A stretch of DNA of 64,000 nucleotides from Haladaptatus sp. DJG-WS-42 (GTDB taxonomy: Archaea > Halobacteriota > Halobacteria > Halobacteriales > Halococcaceae): positions 1,852,422-1,916,421 of the forward strand of contig NZ_CP147243.1 of assembly GCF_037198285.1 (NCBI RefSeq), given 5' to 3'. Within the stretch, counting starts at the first letter, position 1. The number at the start of each line of letters is the position of its first letter. The notes below the pieces were generated by a model. That model searched no databases. It was not told the DNA's origin and saw only the letters and a list, made by a program, of their open reading frames with translations. This document shows, piece after piece, positions 1 through 10,044 of the stretch. A program made the translations under genes and the position numbers.

Positions 1-1
1 G

Positions 2-91
2 CACAACGTCACCGGCCCGGCGCTCGCAAGCTACTTCTCGCGTGAAGAGGCGGCCGAGAAAGCGTCTGGAACGCACGCCATGAGCGAGTAA
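2..91 (+). CDS. C-terminal end of an unidentified protein (partial)
   Basis: The frame is open from the first bases of the window to a TAA at 89-91 and encodes the last 29 residues of a protein whose start lies outside the window. The tail is Ala/Glu-rich and ends HAMSE. The piece is too short to assign a family. It sits upstream of a SHOCT membrane protein and a metal permease, so a metal-related role is possible but is only inferred from position. Confidence 0.45.
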   Translation, partial: HNVTGPALASYFSREEAAEKASGTHAMSE

Positions 92-245
92 GCGTCTCAC
101 TCGCTCACAATTTGTTCTACTTTTTACGCACTGTAGTTTAGAACCTGAGAGTTCCAGGAGCTAATCCTGTTGTATCGAAGGAGTAACCCTATTGAAATAT
201 CCGCGCGTATCTACTTGTGTAGACCATACGTTACTGGTGATTCCT

Positions 246-617
246 ATGACCACAACCACACAACGACAACTGCTCTGGGTGGCGCTCGCCATCCTCGCCG
301 CGCTTCTCATCCTTCCGGCCCTCCTCATGGGCTTTGGAATGATGGGCTACGGCCCCATGATGGGCGGCTTTTGGGGCGGGGGCTTTGGTATGAACAGCGG
401 AACGATTCCAGGCTGGATGATGGCCGTAGGGTTCCTCATGCAACTCCTGTTCTTCATCGCCATCATTGGCGGCGGCTACCTACTTGTTCGAGCGGTGACT
501 GGGACGCAGGGAAGCGACCGTGCCCTCGATGAACTCAGACTTGCCTATGCCCGGGGCGACCTGACCGACGAGGAGTACGACGAGCGAAAACGACGACTCG
601 AAGCAGACCGTCGCTAA
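246..617 (+). CDS. SHOCT-domain membrane protein with Met/Gly-rich linker
   Basis: This encodes a 123-residue protein with two hydrophobic segments (about residues 8-28 and 59-80). The stretch between them is rich in Gly and Met (for example GFGMMGYGPMMGG). A C-terminal SHOCT motif follows (ALDELRLAYARGDLTDEEY, about 93-118). The ATG at 246 is preceded by a Shine-Dalgarno-like GGTGAT at 237-242, so it is preferred over an in-frame upstream start at 192. SHOCT domains are short helical modules often attached to membrane or oligomerising proteins. The Met-rich linker and the downstream heavy-metal permease suggest a link to copper or another soft metal, which is inference. Confidence 0.8.
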   Translation: MTTTTQRQLLWVALAILAALLILPALLMGFGMMGYGPMMGGFWGGGFGMNSGTIPGWMMAVGFLMQLLFFIAIIGGGYLLVRAVTGTQGSDRALDELRLAYARGDLTDEEYDERKRRLEADRR

Positions 618-723
618 GCCACGTCGAGGATTTAGAACCTAGCATACACCGCCTCCTCCAGTTTATTTTCAAAGCCACAATCGCATTAGGGCAGTCTCCC
701 CAACATATGGACACACCGCTACC

Positions 724-2049
724 ATGGACCGCTGGGAATACGCTCTCTTGACCACAATCGCATTGGCCGTGGTGGGAATCGGTGTCGTCACCACGAACCA
801 ACCCTTAGACACGTTCTTCATAGAAAGCGCGACGACAGCCGCGACGACGACGGTAGCGATGGCGTGGATTACGTGGTGGGCGCTCGTCATCGGCTTCGCC
901 ATCGCAGGCGGCGTCGAGGCGTGGGTCAATTCCGACGACATCGCAGCCCTGCTCGCCGGACACGGAGCGCGAGAAGTCGGCGCTGGCACGTTCTTTGGCT
1001 TCGTCTCCTCGTCGTGTTCCTACAGCGCCATCGCGACCGCGAAAAACCTGTTCAAGAAAGGCGCCTCTGCGGCCGCCGCGCTCGGGGCGTTCATGTTCGC
1101 CTCCACCAACCTCGTCATCGAAATCGGTGCCGTCATCTGGATTCTCCTCGGTTGGGAGTTTCTGGTCGCAGACTTCCTTGGCGGCTTCCTTCTCATCAGT
1201 CTCATGGCACTCGCGTTCGTCTATCTCGTCCCAGACGAGGTCATCGAAACGGCACGTGAGAACGCTCAGCAAGACGGCGAGCCGACGGCCGAAGACCCGG
1301 TCTGTGGGATGGAGGTCAACCCTGAAGAGACGGAGTACAGCGTAGATCACGACGGGACGACCTCCTACTTCTGTTCACAGTCGTGTAAGGAGAGCTTCGA
1401 CCCCGAAGAAGCGAATACGACGATTCGAGAGCAAGCCACCTCGCTCGCGGGCTGGAAAGCCCTCGCTGACAAGCAGTGGAAAGAGTGGGGGATGCTCTGG
1501 GACGAGATTGCGATTGGCTTTATCTTCGCCGGACTCATCGCCGGATTCATCCCCCAGAGCGTCTGGACGAGCATCTTCTCGGGTGGGGCGAACGGCGCAC
1601 CCGTGTTCATCGTCTGGACGGCCGCACTCGGGGCCATCGTCGGCGTCGCAACGTTCGTCTGCTCGGTTGGGAACGTCCCCTTCGGCACCGTCCTCTGGAC
1701 GAACGGCCTGCCGTTCGGGTCGGTGCTCTCGTACATCTACGCAGACCTCATCGTCCCACCCATCATGGACGCTTACCGCGAGTACTACGGCACGAAATTC
1801 GCCGCGATTCTCTCGGGGTTCATCTTCCTCACCTCGGTGCTCGTGGGCGTCGTCATCCACTTCCTGTTCCTCGGACTCGGCATCATCCCTGACCCACAGA
1901 ACGCACAGGTTGCCGAGGTAAAAATCGAGATGAACTACAAGTTGGTGTTGAACGTCCTCGCATCAGCGTTCTTCATCGTGTTGTACTGGTTGCACAGCCG
2001 CGACTCGGTCGGGAGCGACGGCCAGGAGATGGCCCACGCCGCCGATTAA
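724..2049 (+). CDS. DUF318/ArsP-type permease with internal YHS metal-binding domain
   Basis: This 441-residue polytopic membrane protein belongs to the DUF318 permease family, whose members export arsenicals, copper or zinc. The first membrane half carries an SSSCSY motif (Cys98) and a conserved FASTNLVIEIG stretch. The second half carries a matching Cys-Ser-Val-Gly-Asn-Val-Pro motif. Between the halves, residues 191-228 form a YHS domain (DPVCGMEV ... YFCSQSCKESF) with Cys194, Cys217 and Cys221, a typical soft-metal site. The two halves look like an internal duplication. A cytoplasmic metal-capture domain inside a permease suggests metal delivery to the pore. The transported ion cannot be read from sequence. 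Confidence 0.85.
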   Translation: MDRWEYALLTTIALAVVGIGVVTTNQPLDTFFIESATTAATTTVAMAWITWWALVIGFAIAGGVEAWVNSDDIAALLAGHGAREVGAGTFFGFVSSSCSYSAIATAKNLFKKGASAAAALGAFMFASTNLVIEIGAVIWILLGWEFLVADFLGGFLLISLMALAFVYLVPDEVIETARENAQQDGEPTAEDPVCGMEVNPEETEYSVDHDGTTSYFCSQSCKESFDPEEANTTIREQATSLAGWKALADKQWKEWGMLWDEIAIGFIFAGLIAGFIPQSVWTSIFSGGANGAPVFIVWTAALGAIVGVATFVCSVGNVPFGTVLWTNGLPFGSVLSYIYADLIVPPIMDAYREYYGTKFAAILSGFIFLTSVLVGVVIHFLFLGLGIIPDPQNAQVAEVKIEMNYKLVLNVLASAFFIVLYWLHSRDSVGSDGQEMAHAAD

Positions 2050-2127
2050 TCACCTTCGTTTCAGTCTATTGTGTCAGCGCACAGTCGGGCAAGGCTCTTT
2101 TGCGTGCTCCCCTAGACCACGAACACG

Positions 2128-2757
2128 ATGAGCCAGCAACAAGGAGAATCCATCACCGTCTTTTCGGACTACGTCTGTCCGTTTTGCTATCTGGGCCGCC
2201 ACTCGCTTAGCCAGTATCAAGACTCGCGCGAAGAACCGCTCGACATCGACTGGCATCCGTTCGACCTGCGCAGCCAGAAGCGCAACGCCGACGGCTCGAT
2301 TGATTTCTCGGTCGATGACGGCAAGGACGACGACTACTACGCGCAGGCAAAGGAGAACGTGCGTCAGTTACAGGAAAAATACGACGTTGAGATGACGCTC
2401 GACCTCGCGACGGACATCGACTCGCTGCCGGCGCAGATGGCCTCGTTCTACGTCAAACAGGAGTATCCCGAGCAATGGCTCGACTTTGACGAAGCCATCT
2501 TCACCGCACTCTGGATCGAGGGCAAAGATATCGGCGACCGCGATGTCCTCTTCGAACTCGCAGAAGAGACTGGCATCGACCCGGAGGAACTCGACCTCGC
2601 CCTCGATGATGAGACGCTGCGCGAGCAGGTGTTTGCGAAATTCTCAGAAGCGCACGAATACGGCGTGACGGGCGTGCCGACGTTTGCCTACGACGGCTAC
2701 GCCGCCCGCGGCGCGGTGCCACCGGAGCAACTCGACCGCCTCGTCGACGGCGTCTAA
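2128..2757 (+). CDS. DsbA-family oxidoreductase, FrnE-like
   Basis: This 209-residue cytoplasmic thioredoxin-fold protein has the active-site motif CPFC (Cys17-Cys20) right after the first beta strand (ITVFSDYVCPFCYLG). The helical insertion and the C-terminal cis-Pro segment (GVTGVPTFAYDG) match the DsbA/FrnE group. These proteins act as disulfide oxidoreductases or isomerases, and FrnE homologues have been linked to oxidative stress. No signal peptide is seen. A T-rich TATA-like element lies roughly 30 bases before the ATG, which supports this start. Confidence 0.88.
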   Translation: MSQQQGESITVFSDYVCPFCYLGRHSLSQYQDSREEPLDIDWHPFDLRSQKRNADGSIDFSVDDGKDDDYYAQAKENVRQLQEKYDVEMTLDLATDIDSLPAQMASFYVKQEYPEQWLDFDEAIFTALWIEGKDIGDRDVLFELAEETGIDPEELDLALDDETLREQVFAKFSEAHEYGVTGVPTFAYDGYAARGAVPPEQLDRLVDGV

Positions 2758-2799
2758 CTCGGCATCTGCACTTATCGCCTCCCCGCGCATACAGCAGTT

Positions 2800-3423
2800 G
2801 TGAACCGAACGGCGAAACTCGCGGCGGCTTCTGCAGTTGGCGTGCTCGCACTCTGGGCGGCGTGGGGCATCTACAGCAAGCGGTCGGCTGACCGCATCAC
2901 CTACACTGTCGAGCGTATCGTCGATGACGTCGAACTCCGGGCGTACCCCGAAGTCATCCTCGCAGAGACCCGCGCACCGAACGAAACCGTCGCGTTCCGT
3001 CGGCTGTTCGAATACATCTCTGGCGAAAACGAAGGTGCGGCGCAACTCTCGATGACGACGCCGGTCAGAACCCACACCAGCGCGCTCTCGATGACCACGC
3101 CGCCGCACGCGGCTACCGACGAGGAGTTGGTGACGATGGGATTCTACCTGCCCCGTGAGTTCACGCCCGCAGCCGTTCCAAAGCCGACGAACCCGACGGT
3201 GTCGCTCGTCGTTGAAGTGCCTCGGAGCCTCGCTGTGCGGTCGTTTTCGTGGTACGCGACCGAGAAACGGACGGCCCGCGAAAAACGCACGCTACTCGAA
3301 ACGCTCGCCGCCCACGAGGTCGAAGTTCGCGGCGAACCGTTCTTGCTTCAGTACAACGACCCGTGGACGCCGCCGTTCATGCGGACGAACGAGGTCGCCG
3401 TCGAAATTGCACCGCAAGACTAG
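2800..3423 (+). CDS. SOUL-family heme-binding protein
   Basis: This encodes a 207-residue protein starting at a GTG, with one N-terminal hydrophobic segment (about residues 5-24) that probably anchors it in the membrane. The rest matches the SOUL/HBP family: an early YTVERIVDDVELRAYPEVILAET segment, a middle SMTTPVRTH segment and a C-terminal YNDPWTPPFMRTNEVAVEI segment. SOUL proteins bind heme or other tetrapyrroles, and a role in heme handling is plausible. Nothing next to it is a heme enzyme, so the partner is unknown. Confidence 0.87.
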   Translation: MNRTAKLAAASAVGVLALWAAWGIYSKRSADRITYTVERIVDDVELRAYPEVILAETRAPNETVAFRRLFEYISGENEGAAQLSMTTPVRTHTSALSMTTPPHAATDEELVTMGFYLPREFTPAAVPKPTNPTVSLVVEVPRSLAVRSFSWYATEKRTAREKRTLLETLAAHEVEVRGEPFLLQYNDPWTPPFMRTNEVAVEIAPQD

Positions 3424-3519
3424 TTCGACGTTTTATTTCGGCCACCACTCGCCGGGCACCGCCGTGTGTCGGTCGTGCACAGTCCGTACGACTTTGGCCC
3501 CTCGCCGCGAACTCCCCGT

Positions 3520-4620
3520 ATGAACGTTTTCGAGCGACGCACACGCGCCTGTCAGGACGCACTCGACGCAGCGGACGCGGATGCCCTCATCTGTTTTCCC
3601 GGCGAGAACATGTACTACCTCTCCGGGTTTCACGACGAACCGATGGAGCGCCATCTCTTTTTCATTCTCGCGCGCGAGGACGACCCCATCTTCATCGCCC
3701 CGGAGCTGTACGAAGGCCAGATTCGAGATGCCTCGTGGGTCGCAGACGTGCGGACGTGGGCGGACGGTGACGACCCGCGCAAACTCGTCGAAAACGTCCT
3801 CATCGACCTCGACATTGTTGGCGAAAACATCCTCGTCGACGACCAGATGTGGGCGCGCTTTACCCAAGACCTCCGCGCGGCCGCCCCTGGGACGACGTTC
3901 GGCCTCGCAAGCACGATACTTGCGCCGCGCAGAATGCGAAAAGACGCGGCCGAACTCGACGCGATGCGCCACGCCGGGGAACTCGCAGACACCGTGAGCG
4001 AACAGGTCAGAGCGATGGGCGACGACGCCCTTGGCATGACCGAAGCCGAACTCGCCCGCCACATCGAGACTCTGTGTATCGACGCCGGTGGTGATGCGCT
4101 GTCGTTCGACGTCATCGTCGGCTCCGGGCCGAACGGCGCGAAGCCCCACCACCGCCACAGCAACCGCGAAATTCAGGCGGGCGACCCCGTCGTCCTCGAC
4201 TTCGGCGTATTCGCAGACCACTACCCGAGCGACCAGACGCGAACGGTCGTGTTCGCAGGCGAGCCACCGGAGGGCTTCGAAGCCGCTTTCACCGCCGTCA
4301 AAGCCGCTCAAGAAGCCGCCGTCAACGCGGTGGAACCCGGCGTCACCGCAGCGTCAATCGACCGGGTTGCCCGCGACCACCTCACCGAGGCGGGCTACGG
4401 CGAGCAGTTCATCCATCGGACGGGCCACGGCGTCGGCCTCAACGTCCACGAAGACCCCTACATCGTCGCGGGCAACGACACGAAACTGGAACCGGGCATG
4501 GTGTTCAGCGTCGAACCCGGTGTGTATTTCGACGGCGAGTTCGGCATCCGCATCGAAGACCTCGTGGCGGTCACCGAGGACGGCCACGAGCGGCTGAACC
4601 ATTCCTCACGCGAGTTCTAA
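3520..4620 (+). CDS. M24-family metallopeptidase (Xaa-Pro aminopeptidase-like)
   Basis: This 366-residue protein has a creatinase-like N-terminal domain (about 1-130) and a pita-bread M24 catalytic domain. The five expected metal ligands can be placed: Asp in [16 protein letters not shown] (two), His in [15 protein letters not shown], Glu in [12 protein letters not shown] and Glu in [10 protein letters not shown]. Members remove an N-terminal residue preceding proline using two metal ions in the cytosol. The ATG at 3520 is chosen over an in-frame start 54 bases upstream because that extension lacks family similarity. Confidence 0.9.
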   Translation: MNVFERRTRACQDALDAADADALICFPGENMYYLSGFHDEPMERHLFFILAREDDPIFIAPELYEGQIRDASWVADVRTWADGDDPRKLVENVLIDLDIVGENILVDDQMWARFTQDLRAAAPGTTFGLASTILAPRRMRKDAAELDAMRHAGELADTVSEQVRAMGDDALGMTEAELARHIETLCIDAGGDALSFDVIVGSGPNGAKPHHRHSNREIQAGDPVVLDFGVFADHYPSDQTRTVVFAGEPPEGFEAAFTAVKAAQEAAVNAVEPGVTAASIDRVARDHLTEAGYGEQFIHRTGHGVGLNVHEDPYIVAGNDTKLEPGMVFSVEPGVYFDGEFGIRIEDLVAVTEDGHERLNHSSREF

Positions 4621-4660
4621 GCCGAGAGCCTTTTTGACACACGGGACCACTCGTTCGTAT

Positions 4661-7207
4661 ATGGATGGGGCGCTTGGGCCACCCGCGCAGATGGCCGCAA
4701 ACGAAGACGAGCTGACGCCGATGATGGCCCAGTATTTCGAGCTAACAGGCAAATACGACGACTGTCTTCTCCTGTTCCAAGTCGGCGACTTTTACGAAGC
4801 GTTCTGTGACGCCGCAGAGACCATCTCGCGCCTCCTCGACATCACGCTCACCGCCCGCGAAGACAGCACCGGTCGGTATCCAATGGCTGGCGTTCCCATC
4901 GACAGCGCGGCTTCATACGTCGTGAAACTGCTCGATGCAGGCTTTCGTGTCGCCATCGCAGACCAAGTCCAAGACCCCGCTGAGACCTCCGGCATCGTCG
5001 ACCGCGCGGTCACGCGCATCATCACACCGGGGACGCTCACCGAAGACGAATTGCTGCGAACCGATGACAACAACTACGTCGCCTGTCTGACTGCGGGCTA
5101 CGGCCTCGCGCTGCTCGACGTTTCGACCGGCGAGTTCCTCGCCACGAGCGCACGGTCGATAGACGCCATCCGCGACGAACTCGGCCGGTTCGCGCCCGCA
5201 GAGGCCATCGTCGGCCCCGGCGTCGATGAAGATCTGTTCGACGCAAACTGCATGGTGACACCGGTTTCTGACGATATTTTCGAGACAGACGCCGCCCGCG
5301 AGCGCGTGGCAGCGTACTTCGGCCCGCCAGACGCCTTGCTCGCGGGGAGCGCCGAAATTCAGGCGTGTGGCGCGTTGCTCGCCTACGCCGAATACACCCG
5401 CGGGGGCGAGGACGGCCACCTGGACTACCTCAACCACCTCACGCGCTATGACCCGCGCGAATACCTCCTGCTCGACCCCGTTGCCCTGCGCAGTCTCGAA
5501 CTGTTCGAGCCACGGGCGGTCCACGCCGCGCGCGACGCAACGCTCGTCGGCATCCTCGATGAAACCGCCTGCGCACTCGGCAGTCGGAAACTGAAGGCAT
5601 GGCTCCGTCGCCCGCTCGTTGACCCGGAACGAATCGAAGCCCGATTGGACGCGGTGGCTGAATTGACGACGGCGCTCCAGACGCGGGAAGCCGCCCACGA
5701 CCACCTCCGCGACGTGTACGACATCGAGCGACTCATCGGCCGCATCGCTCGCGGCCGCGCGAACGCCCGCGACCTTCGCTCGCTCAAACAGACCCTCGAT
5801 GTGGTTCCCCACCTGCGCGACCTTTTGCGCGACTGTGAGGCCGACAAACTCCAGTCGCTCAGAGACGGCCTCGATGACCTGCCCGAGATTCGCAACCTCG
5901 TAGAGCGGGCCATCCGCGAAGACCCGCCTGTCGAAATCACCGAAGGACGCGTCATCAAACCCGGCTACGACGACGACTTAGACGCGCTCAGAGACACCGA
6001 ACGTTCGGGCAAGGAGTGGATAAACGCGCTCGAAGCAAAAGAACGCGACCGCACCGGCATTGGCTCGCTCAAAGTCGGCTTCAATCAGGTACACGGCTAC
6101 TACATCGAGGTGACGAATCCGAACCTCGAAAAGGTGCCAGACGACTACCAGCGCCGTCAGACGCTCAAAAACTCAGAGCGCTTCTACACGCCCGACCTGA
6201 AGGAGCGCGAAGACGAGATTCTCCGCGCTGAACAGCGCGCAGACGACCTCGAACACGAACTGTTCCGCGAGATTCGTACCGACATCGCCACCGAATCGGC
6301 GCGGATTCAGGCGGTTGCGGACACGCTTGCCACCCTCGACGTGCTCGTTTCACTTGCGGACGTGGCGGCAAAACACGGCTACACGCGCCCAGACCTCGGA
6401 ACGGACGGCATCCACATCGAGGACGGGCGCCATCCCGTGGTCGAGCGTACGAAGCCGTCGTTCGTCCCGAACGACACCCACCTCGACGCCGACAATCGGT
6501 TTGCCATCCTCACTGGCCCGAACATGAGCGGGAAATCGACGTATATGCGACAGGTCGCCCTCATCACCATCCTCACACAAATCGGGAGTTTCGTCCCCGC
6601 CGTGGGTGCCGAACTCGAACTCGTAGACCGCATCTTCACGCGCGTCGGCGCATCCGACGACATCGCGGGCGGGCGTTCGACGTTCATGGTCGAGATGACC
6701 GAAGTCGCCGATATTCTCAGCGAAGCGACCGACTCGTCGCTCGTGCTCTTAGACGAGGTGGGACGTGGGACGAGTACGACCGACGGCCTCGCCATCGCAC
6801 AAGCTGTGACGGAGCATCTCCACGACGAAATCGGTGCGCGAACGCTGTTCGCCACTCACCACCACGACCTGACGGCGCTCGCTGCGGACTTTTCTGGGGT
6901 GCACAACCTCCACTTTGGGGCTACCAACGTGGACGGCGAAGTCGTGTTCCAGCACAACCTCTCGCCGGGTGCGGCGACCGCCTCTTACGGCGTTGAGGTG
7001 GCAACGGCGGCGGGGTTGCCTGAATCGGTTGTCGAACGCTCGCGTGAACTCCTCGCAGACTCAGCTGAGCAACCTGCGCAACCGAAATCCCCCGCAACCG
7101 ACGCAAACGACAATCTGGAAGCCCTGCTCAGCGACGTTGACCTCGCAAACACGACGCCGCTCGAGGCGATGAACGTCCTCCACGCGCTCAAAAACGAACG
7201 TGAGTAG
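4661..7207 (+). CDS. mutS: DNA mismatch repair protein MutS
   Basis: This 848-residue MutS1-type protein has the mismatch-reading motif GDFYEAF in domain I near the N-terminus. It also has the connector, lever and clamp domains, and an ABC-type ATPase domain with Walker [10 protein letters not shown] (from residue 619), a Walker B region [16 protein letters not shown] and an ATHHHDL switch. A T-rich TATA-like box (about 4629-4636) lies some 27 bases before the ATG at 4661, which makes that start better than an upstream TTG. No mutL is adjacent. The gene ends one base from the convergent nucS gene. Confidence 0.96.
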   Translation: MDGALGPPAQMAANEDELTPMMAQYFELTGKYDDCLLLFQVGDFYEAFCDAAETISRLLDITLTAREDSTGRYPMAGVPIDSAASYVVKLLDAGFRVAIADQVQDPAETSGIVDRAVTRIITPGTLTEDELLRTDDNNYVACLTAGYGLALLDVSTGEFLATSARSIDAIRDELGRFAPAEAIVGPGVDEDLFDANCMVTPVSDDIFETDAARERVAAYFGPPDALLAGSAEIQACGALLAYAEYTRGGEDGHLDYLNHLTRYDPREYLLLDPVALRSLELFEPRAVHAARDATLVGILDETACALGSRKLKAWLRRPLVDPERIEARLDAVAELTTALQTREAAHDHLRDVYDIERLIGRIARGRANARDLRSLKQTLDVVPHLRDLLRDCEADKLQSLRDGLDDLPEIRNLVERAIREDPPVEITEGRVIKPGYDDDLDALRDTERSGKEWINALEAKERDRTGIGSLKVGFNQVHGYYIEVTNPNLEKVPDDYQRRQTLKNSERFYTPDLKEREDEILRAEQRADDLEHELFREIRTDIATESARIQAVADTLATLDVLVSLADVAAKHGYTRPDLGTDGIHIEDGRHPVVERTKPSFVPNDTHLDADNRFAILTGPNMSGKSTYMRQVALITILTQIGSFVPAVGAELELVDRIFTRVGASDDIAGGRSTFMVEMTEVADILSEATDSSLVLLDEVGRGTSTTDGLAIAQAVTEHLHDEIGARTLFATHHHDLTALAADFSGVHNLHFGATNVDGEVVFQHNLSPGAATASYGVEVATAAGLPESVVERSRELLADSAEQPAQPKSPATDANDNLEALLSDVDLANTTPLEAMNVLHALKNERE

Positions 7208-7208
7208 G

Positions 7209-7949
7209 TTACTCATCGGGTTCGAGCGAGACGAATTCTAACCCATTCTCGTCGAGTAAGTCACGCGCCCGGTCGGTCACCGACGGGGCGACGAGAATTC
7301 CGCGAATCGTCGCCTCCGTGTGTAAATCGCGCCGGAGCGCATCGACGTAGCGAGCCAACTGGCCGACCGCATCCGGGCCGACACGCCGTCGCTTCAACTC
7401 CACGACGACGGTCGTTCCGTCGGCGTCGCTGCCGAAGATGTCCACTGCCCCTGCTGGGGTTTCTCTTTCTGTGGCGAGCGGTTGGAAGCCCGGTTCGATG
7501 AGTGTCGGGTCGTCTAAGATGCGCTGTTTCAAGTCGGCTTCCGTGCCCGAAACGTTGAGGTCACTTTCGTCGCTGAGGCTGAACGCGGACACCTGTTCGA
7601 TTGTCTCGAAAGTAACATAGAGTTCTTCTGCGGGCGAAGAGCGGACGCTTCGAATCTGCAACGAGTCGTCGCAGAGGCTTAGTTCGTGCGTACAGCCCGG
7701 CGGCTGCCAGTTGACGGGTTTTTGGCCGGCTGCAGTGTGGACGAGCAACGAGCCATCAGGCTTGAGCATGACGTGGCGGTCGCCGGGGCCGAGAGAGCTC
7801 GACGCGCGCCCGTCGTACTCGATCGTACACCGTCCAAAGACAGTCAGCAACTCGCCGCGCTCGATGGCAGTATCAAGGAAGTCGCGGGCCGCACTGGCGG
7901 CTGGTGCGGTGAGCGTGCGGGGGGTGGCATCCTCGTCTGTCGTCGTCAC
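7209..7949 (-). CDS. nucS: Mismatch-specific endonuclease NucS/EndoMS
   Basis: This 246-residue protein has an N-terminal DNA-binding region and a C-terminal RecB-like nuclease core: Asp in GAVDIFG, ELK in VVVELKRRRVGPDAVGQLARYVDAL and the downstream Gln/Tyr. This pattern is typical of NucS. EndoMS/NucS cuts both strands at mismatches and is known as a non-MutS mismatch repair nuclease in archaea and actinobacteria. The GTG start at 7949 is supported by a T-rich TATA-like element about 27 bases upstream; longer in-frame extensions look non-coding. The gene is convergent with mutS. Confidence 0.93.
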   Translation of the reverse strand: MTTTDEDATPRTLTAPAASAARDFLDTAIERGELLTVFGRCTIEYDGRASSSLGPGDRHVMLKPDGSLLVHTAAGQKPVNWQPPGCTHELSLCDDSLQIRSVRSSPAEELYVTFETIEQVSAFSLSDESDLNVSGTEADLKQRILDDPTLIEPGFQPLATERETPAGAVDIFGSDADGTTVVVELKRRRVGPDAVGQLARYVDALRRDLHTEATIRGILVAPSVTDRARDLLDENGLEFVSLEPDE

Positions 7950-7993
7950 TGCGGGTGGATTGCCGCGCGTGGCATAAAAACCGCCTGTTGCGG

Positions 7994-8497
7994 TCACCCT
8001 CGTTCTTGTGTGAGGATGTCGTCGCCAAACCATTCTGGAAGCGCAGTTTCGAAGAATGTACGGGTGGTTTCGGGGGTGAATCCACACGCCTCGCGGTGTG
8101 CTCGCAGGCAGGCTTTCGCGCCATCAACCCAGCCCTCGACGTAGGGCACGTCTACGGGTGCATCGTCTCGAAAAACGACGGGAACGAGCGCGCCGTTTCC
8201 GACCATGCCGTCTGCGGGGTCGAGGCCGAACCAGACTGGCAAGTAGGCAGTCACCTCGAAATCAGGGCTGACGACGTAGAACGCTTCGTGGGCGAGGAAA
8301 TCGAGGTGCTTCGTGAGGATGGTTTTGAGCGAGAGACCGGTTTTACGTGGCGTGGGTTCGACGGCTTCTTGCGGACCAAACGGCGTCGATTCGGTGAGCG
8401 CATCGACCAGCCGAAAGCCGAGGGCCCCCCACTGCGAGTAATGGAGGGTATAGGTGCCATCAGGCTGTTCGTAGGCGACGAGGGCGCGGTGTCCCAC
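7994..8497 (-). CDS. Conserved haloarchaeal protein, probably DUF6735
   Basis: This 167-residue soluble acidic protein begins MGHRALVAYEQPDGTYTLHYSQWG, which matches my recollection of the haloarchaeal DUF6735 family. It has no signal peptide, membrane segment or recognisable catalytic motif. It precedes nucS on the same strand with a short gap, but NucS has its own promoter-like element. Function is unknown. Confidence 0.75.
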   Translation of the reverse strand: MGHRALVAYEQPDGTYTLHYSQWGALGFRLVDALTESTPFGPQEAVEPTPRKTGLSLKTILTKHLDFLAHEAFYVVSPDFEVTAYLPVWFGLDPADGMVGNGALVPVVFRDDAPVDVPYVEGWVDGAKACLRAHREACGFTPETTRTFFETALPEWFGDDILTQERG

Positions 8498-8599
8498 GGC
8501 TCACCACCTCGCGTTGTGGGGTGTTTTTGAATCGAGACGGGGGCTGGGATGGGCGGAGACCATTGCAAAGCTTGCTGGCCTCGTGTTCGGATAAAAAAC

Positions 8600-8944
8600 T
8601 TAGGCCGATTCGACGAACTCGATAATCTGCTCTGCACCCTGAAACCCTTCTGCGAGGCGTCCCACCACGTCGCCGTCTTTGAACAGCAGGAGCGTCGGCA
8701 CGCTTCGCACGTTGTACTGTTCGACCAGCTGGATGTCCGTGACGGGATTGATGAGCGCGACGACGGCGTCGCTGGCGCGGTGGACTGAGCCAAGCACCGG
8801 CTCGATGCTCTGACAGAGCGTACAGCCCTTGGTGTAGAAATCCACCAGGACGAGGTCGTGTGCGGAGACGAGCGCGTCGAGGTCTGCGGCGCGTTCGAGG
8901 CGGACGGGTCGTGGCGGTTTTTCGGTTGGAACGTCTGTCGTCAC
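8600..8944 (-). CDS. Thioredoxin-like protein with CTLC motif
   Basis: This 114-residue protein has a thioredoxin fold. A strand VLVDFYTKG is followed by the redox motif CTLC (Cys41-Cys44) and later the cis-Pro segment RSVPTLLLFKDGDVV. The CxxC is not the classical CGPC, so the redox potential may differ. The first 20 residues are Pro/Arg-rich and probably disordered. It probably reduces protein disulfides in the cytosol. Its partner cannot be inferred. Confidence 0.9.
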   Translation of the reverse strand: MTTDVPTEKPPRPVRLERAADLDALVSAHDLVLVDFYTKGCTLCQSIEPVLGSVHRASDAVVALINPVTDIQLVEQYNVRSVPTLLLFKDGDVVGRLAEGFQGAEQIIEFVESA

Positions 8945-8999
8945 TGTCCTGTGTTCGGGCTGGCGCTATTTAGTGAATCTGGTGAGTAGGAGTTTCTTC

Positions 9000-9392
9000 T
9001 CACCAGGTCACGATGACGTCTCGTCGCCCTTGGAGGGCGGCAACGACATCTGCATCGCGGAAAATGCGCGTACTTTGTCCGTTTCGGTGGATGCTTTTCA
9101 CGTAGCTGATTTGGACGTGCCCGTTCACGTCGTCGCCCCACTCGAAGATGTGAAATTCGAGGGAGGAGCCGTACTGTCGCCACTGTGGGAGGGTGACGTG
9201 AATCCGGCCTTGGGTGTCTGCGTCCCAGTCGATGGCGTAGTCGATTAGGGGTGGTTCTGTGGTCGATTCGGTGTCGCCATCACCGCGCGTCGTGGGCTGC
9301 TCGGTGCTGTCCGGTGCAGCGTTGAGCGAGGGGGAAAGCCACGCTTTCACGCGGGATGCAACGGAGGTGGTTGGGGGGTTCTGACGCTGCAT
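9000..9392 (-). CDS. Hypothetical haloarchaeal protein
   Basis: This encodes a 130-residue protein with a low-complexity Ser/Thr/Pro N-terminal third and a compact second half rich in aromatic residues (LPQWRQYGSSLEFHIFEWGDDVNGHVQISY). No transmembrane segment or known motif is seen. Base composition matches the neighbours and the start is an ATG. I do not recognise the family. Confidence 0.6.
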   Translation of the reverse strand: MQRQNPPTTSVASRVKAWLSPSLNAAPDSTEQPTTRGDGDTESTTEPPLIDYAIDWDADTQGRIHVTLPQWRQYGSSLEFHIFEWGDDVNGHVQISYVKSIHRNGQSTRIFRDADVVAALQGRRDVIVTW

Positions 9393-9527
9393 CGAGAGAG
9401 TGCCTCTGAGCGAGGCTCAGGATGGGTGGGTACAAAGACTTTCGATTTCGCGCGGTAGCGGGGCGCTCGAGGCCATTGAGCGTGATATGGCGTCGCTAGT
9501 CACGTCGAGTAAATCGTGAAAATTCGT

Positions 9528-9887
9528 TCAGTCGTCGGCCGGTTCGATAATCGAGGCGTCGAGCCACTCGTTGGCCCAGTTCTCGATTTCTTCGAACACG
9601 GGAAACAGCGACGCACCCTTCTCGGTGAGACTGTAGTAGGTTGCTACGGGTGCATCCTCTTCGAGCCGCCGGTTTACAAAGCCGGTCTCTTGGAGGTCAT
9701 CGAGAACGCGAGAGAGGGTGCGCGAACTCGCATCGGTCGAGCGTTTGAGTTCGTTAAACCGCTTTTCGCCCTCCTGGAGGTCGTGGAGCACGATGAGCCG
9801 CCACTGGGAGCCAATCTGCTGGAGGGAGTCGATGACGACACACGCGTCCTCCGAATACTTGTCTGATTCTGCATCGTGACTTGGCAT
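9528..9887 (-). CDS. HxlR-family winged-helix transcriptional regulator
   Basis: This 119-residue protein is a single HxlR-type winged helix: IGSQWRLIVLHDLQEGEKRFNELKR, SSRTLSRVLDDLQETGFVNRR and a wing ending TYYSLTEKGASLF. HxlR proteins bind DNA as dimers and often sense electrophiles or redox change through a Cys. Here a Cys lies near the N-terminus (EDACVV). The target is not obvious from the neighbours; autoregulation is the default guess. Confidence 0.9.
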   Translation of the reverse strand: MPSHDAESDKYSEDACVVIDSLQQIGSQWRLIVLHDLQEGEKRFNELKRSTDASSRTLSRVLDDLQETGFVNRRLEEDAPVATYYSLTEKGASLFPVFEEIENWANEWLDASIIEPADD

Positions 9888-10044
9888 GTAGGTTCTCTGT
9901 TCTCTTTTGCGATCCCAGCCACTATAGCAGTTCTGATTGGAACCAGGTTACATATTGAAACTATCTGTGCTCGACTGCTGTTTCAGTCGGAGACATCGAA
10001 AACACATTCTCGAAAGCAACCACCGATATCGTGCTGATTGCTTC

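Noticed and set aside
3466-3519. N-terminal extension of the M24 peptidase
   Set aside because: The extra 18 codons lie in promoter-like DNA and have no family similarity.
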